From contig JAUYBU010000398.1 in assembly GCA_030693045.1 (NCBI GenBank), forward strand, positions 1 through 35,767: a stretch of 35,767 nucleotides of DNA, given 5' to 3'. The position numbers were made by a program, and so were the translations under genes. Under the pieces are notes generated by a model, which saw nothing but the letters and a program-made list of their open reading frames with translations, had not been told where the DNA came from and ran no database searches. The stretch comes from Bryobacterales bacterium (GTDB taxonomy: Bacteria; Acidobacteriota; Terriglobia; Bryobacterales; Bryobacteraceae). Below are positions 32,656 to 35,767 of this stretch, piece after piece; position 1 is the stretch's first letter, and each line of letters starts with the position of its first letter.

Positions 32656-32922
32656 GTGATCGATGCCAAAAACGCCGTACAGATCGCAAAGCAGCAGGCA
32701 GCCGGCATGCTCGACCAAGGCTCCACCAAGCTGGAGGAGATCGAGAGGGATGTCTATAAGACTCGCGACATCTGGAGCATAACGCTCAGTTTTCCACGAG
32801 ATCTGAATCAGGTGTCGGCAATAGCACGCCTCGGAATGGACCCGCTGCAGTACAAGCGTTTTCTGATTGATGTCGAGACCGGCGACCTGGTTGCAATCAG
32901 GCTGCGTGAAGTAGCCTTCTAA
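32656..32922 (+). CDS. Small PepSY-like protein
   Basis: An 88-residue protein with an N-terminal helix (VIDAKNAVQIAKQQAAGML) and a C-terminal strand region (DIWSITLSFPRDL and PLQYKRFLIDVETGDLVAIRL) that resembles a PepSY-like fold. This assignment is by pattern only. The GTG at 32656 is chosen because GAGGAG lies six bases upstream; the ORF-track start at 32416 runs through the phosphofructokinase promoter. Its stop overlaps the ATG of the next gene (TAATG), so it is translationally coupled to a PIN-like fragment. It could be a partner or antitoxin for that protein, but nothing in its sequence proves DNA or toxin binding. Confidence 0.6.
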   Translation: MIDAKNAVQIAKQQAAGMLDQGSTKLEEIERDVYKTRDIWSITLSFPRDLNQVSAIARLGMDPLQYKRFLIDVETGDLVAIRLREVAF

Positions 32923-33236
32923 TGAGTTCCGTTGACCCCTGGCTTGGCCCGGACAGCCGGGCAGGGCTGCTGATAGACACGAATCTTCTCGTGCTGTTTA
33001 CTGTCGGCACGGTCAACCGCCGGCGCATCGAGAACTTCAAGAGAACGCGTCAATACATTGGACACGATCAAAACGATTGCCATCCTGCAAGAGCCGGAGA
33101 TGCCGAGTGCTCGTCAGGAAATAGCCGTTCCATGCGGAAAGTACCGCTTGCTGACGCGCGCGGCTCAGTAGGAGTTTCCGAGCCGCGACCGTCAGGAAGC
33201 GGGTGCCCGCACTTGCGAGCACGTGAATTGGAATGA
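32922..33236 (+). pseudogene. Truncated PIN-domain-like gene
   Basis: The frame is open for 104 residues, but only the first 45 or so look like protein. LLIDTNLLVLFTVGTVNRR (about 16-34) matches the N-terminal strand of a PIN domain with its first acidic residue, followed by FKRTRQYI. After about nucleotide 33065 the translation becomes low-complexity (ADARGSVGVSEPRPSGSG) and is the read-through of a REP-like hairpin. The remaining PIN acidic residues are missing, so the protein should be inactive. The start overlaps the upstream stop (TAATG). It probably represents a toxin or nuclease gene whose 3' part was lost by recombination or insertion of the repeat. Confidence 0.6.
33144..33202. repeat. 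REP-like long imperfect hairpin
   Basis: Arms of 23 bases (33144-33166 and 33180-33202) pair at 20 positions around a 13-base loop. The inner part CGCGGCTC/GAGCCGCG is perfect. Translated on either strand it gives the ADARGS/PDGRGS-type artefact that I recall from hypothetical proteins of Solibacter-like genomes, suggesting a dispersed repeat. Copy number cannot be judged from one window. Confidence 0.5.
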
Positions 33237-33311
33237 ACGGCACTTGGCCGGACAAGGCGCATGGCGGCACACGCGGGTCTGTCCTGGACCTGAATGCCGC
33301 GGGCAACACAC

Positions 33312-33755
33312 TCAGCCGCCCAGCCCGTCGACCTTGACCTCGACCGGGATGCCGTCGCGGATGCTGGCCGTGACGGTGCAGAAGTCCTCGAACAGATCCA
33401 GGCATTCTTTCGCTTTTTCGCGAGTGGCGGCGTCGATCTCCGGGCTGAGCCGGACGTGGATGCCGGCGACGCGCAGCCGCTTGTTCTGGTTGCGCGCGAT
33501 CCGCACCTTGACATCGGCGTGGACCTTGCCGAGCGCCACGCCTTTACGGGTGGCGCAAAACACAAGGCTCGCCGCCAGACAATTGCCCACGGCGGCGGCC
33601 AGGATTCGCGACGGGTTCGGCGCCTGGTCCTGGCCCAGCGGGGGCGGTTCGTCCATCACCAGCTCGGGGTAGTGCGGCTTGTCGAACCGCGTTCGAAAGA
33701 CGTAACCCTGTTCGCGATCAATCGAAATCGAGAATTCGTGAACGGTTTCGCTCAT
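33312..33755 (-). CDS. OsmC-family protein
   Basis: A 147-residue OsmC/Ohr-fold protein. Two cysteines are in the family positions: Cys59 (AVGNCLAASLVF) and Cys126 (FEDFCTVTASI). The first is the peroxidatic and the second the resolving residue in thiol peroxidases of this family. The N-terminal strands (FSISIDREQGYVFRTRFD) and the PNPSRILAAAVG helix also fit. It probably reduces organic hydroperoxides, although several OsmC branches have no proven activity. It lies 55 bp downstream of the TssK gene on the same strand and may share its transcript. Bases 33237-33311 between it and the PIN remnant show no gene. Confidence 0.85.
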   Translation of the reverse strand: MSETVHEFSISIDREQGYVFRTRFDKPHYPELVMDEPPPLGQDQAPNPSRILAAAVGNCLAASLVFCATRKGVALGKVHADVKVRIARNQNKRLRVAGIHVRLSPEIDAATREKAKECLDLFEDFCTVTASIRDGIPVEVKVDGLGG

Positions 33756-33810
33756 TTGCCTCCAGCATAGCCGACAACGGAAAGAGGGGTTGGGCGGCCG
33801 AACCCGTTTC

Positions 33811-35166
33811 CTACATTATCTCGGGGAGCAGGATCACCAGCTCCAGTTGCGGGTTCGGGAAATCGCCGGGGACGTAGGCGGCCAGATTGCGGGCGCGGCC
33901 GATGGCTTCCCAGGCCACACCGGATTGGCTCAGGCTGAAGTACTGGCTGTTCAGTTTCACCGGTATGGAGCTGGGCGGCTTGGGCGTATGGACCATCTGC
34001 ACGCCGGGCAGGGCGTGGTTCACCAGGTGCTCGATATGATCGGCCGAGCACACCTTGACCAGGAACGGCGCCTTGCTGATGAGATCCGCCTCGCTGAGGT
34101 CGGCGCTCATGGCCAGGTACAGCCTGGTGTTCTTGAGGTACTTCTCCTCGGCCAGCGAGGTGCCGAAAATGTGGGGCTGCACGTACTTCAGCGGCAGGGA
34201 AACGAAGTTGCTGGGCACCACCGTATCGAGCAGGGTCCGGACCTTTTCATCGAGATCGGTGAAACACGGCGACAGGTCGTCGTGGTCGTACGTGGGCAGG
34301 TCGCGCGGATGGACTTTCAGAGCGAAAGTCGTCAGCGCCCCGGCCAGCGAGAGCATGCTCTCGTAGAGCGCTACCGGGTGCCCGCGCCGCGTATCGAACA
34401 GGTGCTGGAACATGGGGAAATGCGTGTTGATGGTGTAGAGCAGCCAGAAATTCGCGATATCCGAGGTGCCGAATTCGGCCAGGCTCAAGTTCTTCTGCCG
34501 CCTGGTGCCGGCCAGTTGGCTGCTCTTGGCGGCCAGGATCTCGACCAACCGGCGGGCGATGGCCACCAGGTAGTCGCTCGCGCTGAAGTCCAGCAGCGGC
34601 GGAACGAAGGTGGGATCGAGTTCGAAAAGTCCGGCGGCGGTCTTGTTGACGCGCGCCACGCGCAGCGCCGAGCAGGTCTGGCGCGATTCGCCCTCCACCA
34701 GAAAGCGGAAGTTCTTGCGCGCCACTTGCACCGGCTTTTCGGTCTTGCCCGTGTTCTCGTCACGCAGCATCGCCACGTCGGTGAGATAGCGCGTGTCGGC
34801 ATCGCTGGCGGGCAGGGAAACATTGAGCCCCCGGTCCCGGTAGTGGGGAACCGCCAGGTAGATATCCATTGTCTCCTGATCGGGTTCGAGGAACTCGGCG
34901 AGCGGCTTGGGAGCGGGCCCGGGATCGGAATTCGGGATGTCGAAAAGCAATCCGTCGGAGAAGATCCCCGACGCCTGCGCGAGCGAAAAATACCCGGCCG
35001 CAAGCGCTTCGTGGTCCACCCGCAACTCGCGGAATCCCCAGGGCGCGTAAGACAGCGACCCCAGGTGGAACTGAAGCGTATTCTCCAGGTACAGGTCCTG
35101 ACTCTGGAGATACTGCGGATTCAGGAACGTGCCTTTCATCCAGATGACCGGCTGCAAGCGCCTCAT
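33811..35166 (-). CDS. tssK: Type VI secretion baseplate protein TssK
   Basis: A 451-residue protein with the TssK family pattern. The N-terminus PVIWMKGTFLNPQYLQSQDLY corresponds to the family's W-x-x-G-x-x-L-x-P-Q-x-x-Q start, followed by WGFREL, then LYTINTHFPMFQHLFD and RGHPVALYESMLSLAGALTTF in the middle domain. The C-terminal receptor-like domain ends LVILLPEIM. TssK trimers link the T6SS baseplate wedge (TssEFG) to the membrane complex (TssJLM). Here no other tss gene is adjacent: an OsmC gene lies downstream and about 250 bp of non-coding sequence plus a transposase fragment lie upstream. GTGAGGACCC precedes the ATG. The sequence appears intact. Confidence 0.85.
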   Translation of the reverse strand: MRRLQPVIWMKGTFLNPQYLQSQDLYLENTLQFHLGSLSYAPWGFRELRVDHEALAAGYFSLAQASGIFSDGLLFDIPNSDPGPAPKPLAEFLEPDQETMDIYLAVPHYRDRGLNVSLPASDADTRYLTDVAMLRDENTGKTEKPVQVARKNFRFLVEGESRQTCSALRVARVNKTAAGLFELDPTFVPPLLDFSASDYLVAIARRLVEILAAKSSQLAGTRRQKNLSLAEFGTSDIANFWLLYTINTHFPMFQHLFDTRRGHPVALYESMLSLAGALTTFALKVHPRDLPTYDHDDLSPCFTDLDEKVRTLLDTVVPSNFVSLPLKYVQPHIFGTSLAEEKYLKNTRLYLAMSADLSEADLISKAPFLVKVCSADHIEHLVNHALPGVQMVHTPKPPSSIPVKLNSQYFSLSQSGVAWEAIGRARNLAAYVPGDFPNPQLELVILLPEIM

Positions 35167-35414
35167 GGGTCCTCACTTATCGCGATCTCTACGTTAGCAA
35201 ATACGGGGCGGTAACGCCAGACACTCGCCCGCTTCAGGTCGGACCGCCGCGGGGGCGCCCTTTGGGCCAAGTGCCGACCCTGTGGCGGGCGCCCACCCTG
35301 TGGGCAGTGGCTCAGACGGATCTTCCCCCGGCGAATGAGCGAGCTGTTGCCTGTATGTATTTGGGCGGATGGGAGTTACTCGCTCGGGGCGACGAATTGC
35401 TCCTGCCTACGGCG
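35167..35414. other. Non-coding region between tssK and the transposase remnant
   Basis: This stretch of about 250 bp has no gene I can support. It contains two direct copies of ACCCTGTGG (35277-35285 and 35295-35303) within a C/G-rich, self-complementary stretch. It also holds an inverted repeat GAGCGAG/CTCGCTC (35337-35343 and 35379-35385) separated by 35 bases, close to the transposase 3' end. One of these could be part of the insertion-sequence terminus, and the tssK promoter must also lie here. Confidence 0.4.
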
Positions 35415-35767
35415 TCACTTCTTGGGCAGGCTGACCCCGAGCGCCGCAAGAATCTCTTTCTGGCGTGCATCGGGATTTGGCAGGCGAGTCAGCTTGGTCT
35501 TCTCGTCAATCTGATATTCCAGCAGGCACAGCCGGCTGAGCGCCGCCAGCGCATCGCCGACCGTCAAGGCGTACGGATCGGCGTCGGTGGTCCCGACGGC
35601 CGCTTGCAGCCGCCGCTCTATTTCGCGGCTGAGTTTCAGGGCCAGCATGCAGCAGAACACATGGCCCCGTGTCCTGCTCTCTTTACGCACAAACACCGGC
35701 CGCACTTCCAGCAGCCCGGTCTTCAGTTGCCGGAAGTCGCGCTCCACTTTCTGCAAGCTCACGTAGT
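35415..35767 (-). CDS. C-terminal part of an IS1634/IS4-type transposase (runs off the right edge)
   Basis: At least 117 codons remain, and the frame continues beyond the window (upstream reading ...YVSLQKVERDF). The segment VERDFRQLKTGLLEVRPVF contains the C-terminal catalytic Glu context (Y-x-x-x-x-x-V-E-x-x-F-R) of DDE transposases, here of the IS1634-like branch. RGHVFCCMLALKL then matches the final helix region. The ORF track's Met at 35762 is an internal GTG, not the true start. Whether the element is complete cannot be seen. It lies upstream of tssK and may have separated that gene from former neighbours. Confidence 0.75.
   Translation of the reverse strand, partial: YVSLQKVERDFRQLKTGLLEVRPVFVRKESRTRGHVFCCMLALKLSREIERRLQAAVGTTDADPYALTVGDALAALSRLCLLEYQIDEKTKLTRLPNPDARQKEILAALGVSLPKK

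Overview
The window is GC-rich and almost fully coding. It most resembles an Acidobacteriota chromosome of the Bryobacterales/Solibacter type. The strongest markers are a secreted protein ending in the domain modelled as the 'Solibacter uncharacterized C-terminal domain' (TIGR03437), two very large Oar-like TonB-dependent receptors with an N-terminal carboxypeptidase-regulatory-like domain, a futalosine-route menaquinone gene pair, and a secreted protein built only from PPC-like modules. The taxonomic placement is inferred from gene content; no rRNA gene is present.

Layout from left to right. Bases 1-141 look like the end of an IS21-type element (two tandem 24-mers ending in CA), lying just upstream of an Oar-like receptor (300-3659). 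Next come a YdjM/DUF457-like membrane protein (+) and a convergent, slightly overlapping flavin reductase (-). A VapBC-type toxin-antitoxin pair (5127-5765) follows, with repeats and a palindrome in its promoter. mqnA-mqnC (-) encode chorismate dehydratase and the radical-SAM dehypoxanthine futalosine cyclase.

At 7869-14848 lies a complete efflux operon: TetR/CecR-like regulator, TolC, HlyD-type adaptor, two separate ABC ATPases and two ABC-2 permeases. It corresponds to the E. coli cecR-ybhGFSR set, but the ATPase is split and a dedicated outer-membrane channel gene is included. A near-consensus sigma70 promoter with an inverted repeat at the start of transcription precedes it.

14858-18274 (-) is a secreted 1138-residue protein of nine tandem PPC-like modules, each with one conserved cysteine pair. 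Then come an MFS transporter and an old-yellow-enzyme-like flavoprotein with overlapping reading frames (-), an unrecognised 259-residue protein (+), a BACON/IPT/TIGR03437 secreted protein (+), a convergent second Oar-like receptor (-), and, divergent from that receptor, a cysteine-rich secreted serine hydrolase (+). A second toxin-antitoxin pair (FitAB/VapBC-like, 28630-29297) carries a clear operator array.

The minus-strand operon 32435 to 29371 encodes a phosphofructokinase with the pyrophosphate-type signature, a methyltransferase and an alginate-export-type outer-membrane protein. The right end holds a small PepSY-like gene coupled to a truncated PIN-domain gene, a REP-like hairpin, an OsmC-family protein, an isolated TssK (type VI secretion baseplate) gene, and the C-terminal part of an IS1634/IS4-type transposase running off the edge.

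No tRNA, rRNA, CRISPR array or obvious riboswitch was seen. The parts most worth following up are the nine-module disulfide-paired secreted protein, the asymmetric split-ATPase exporter, the MFS with a large inserted loop paired with a flavoprotein, the isolated TssK, and the PepSY-like/PIN remnant next to a REP-like hairpin.
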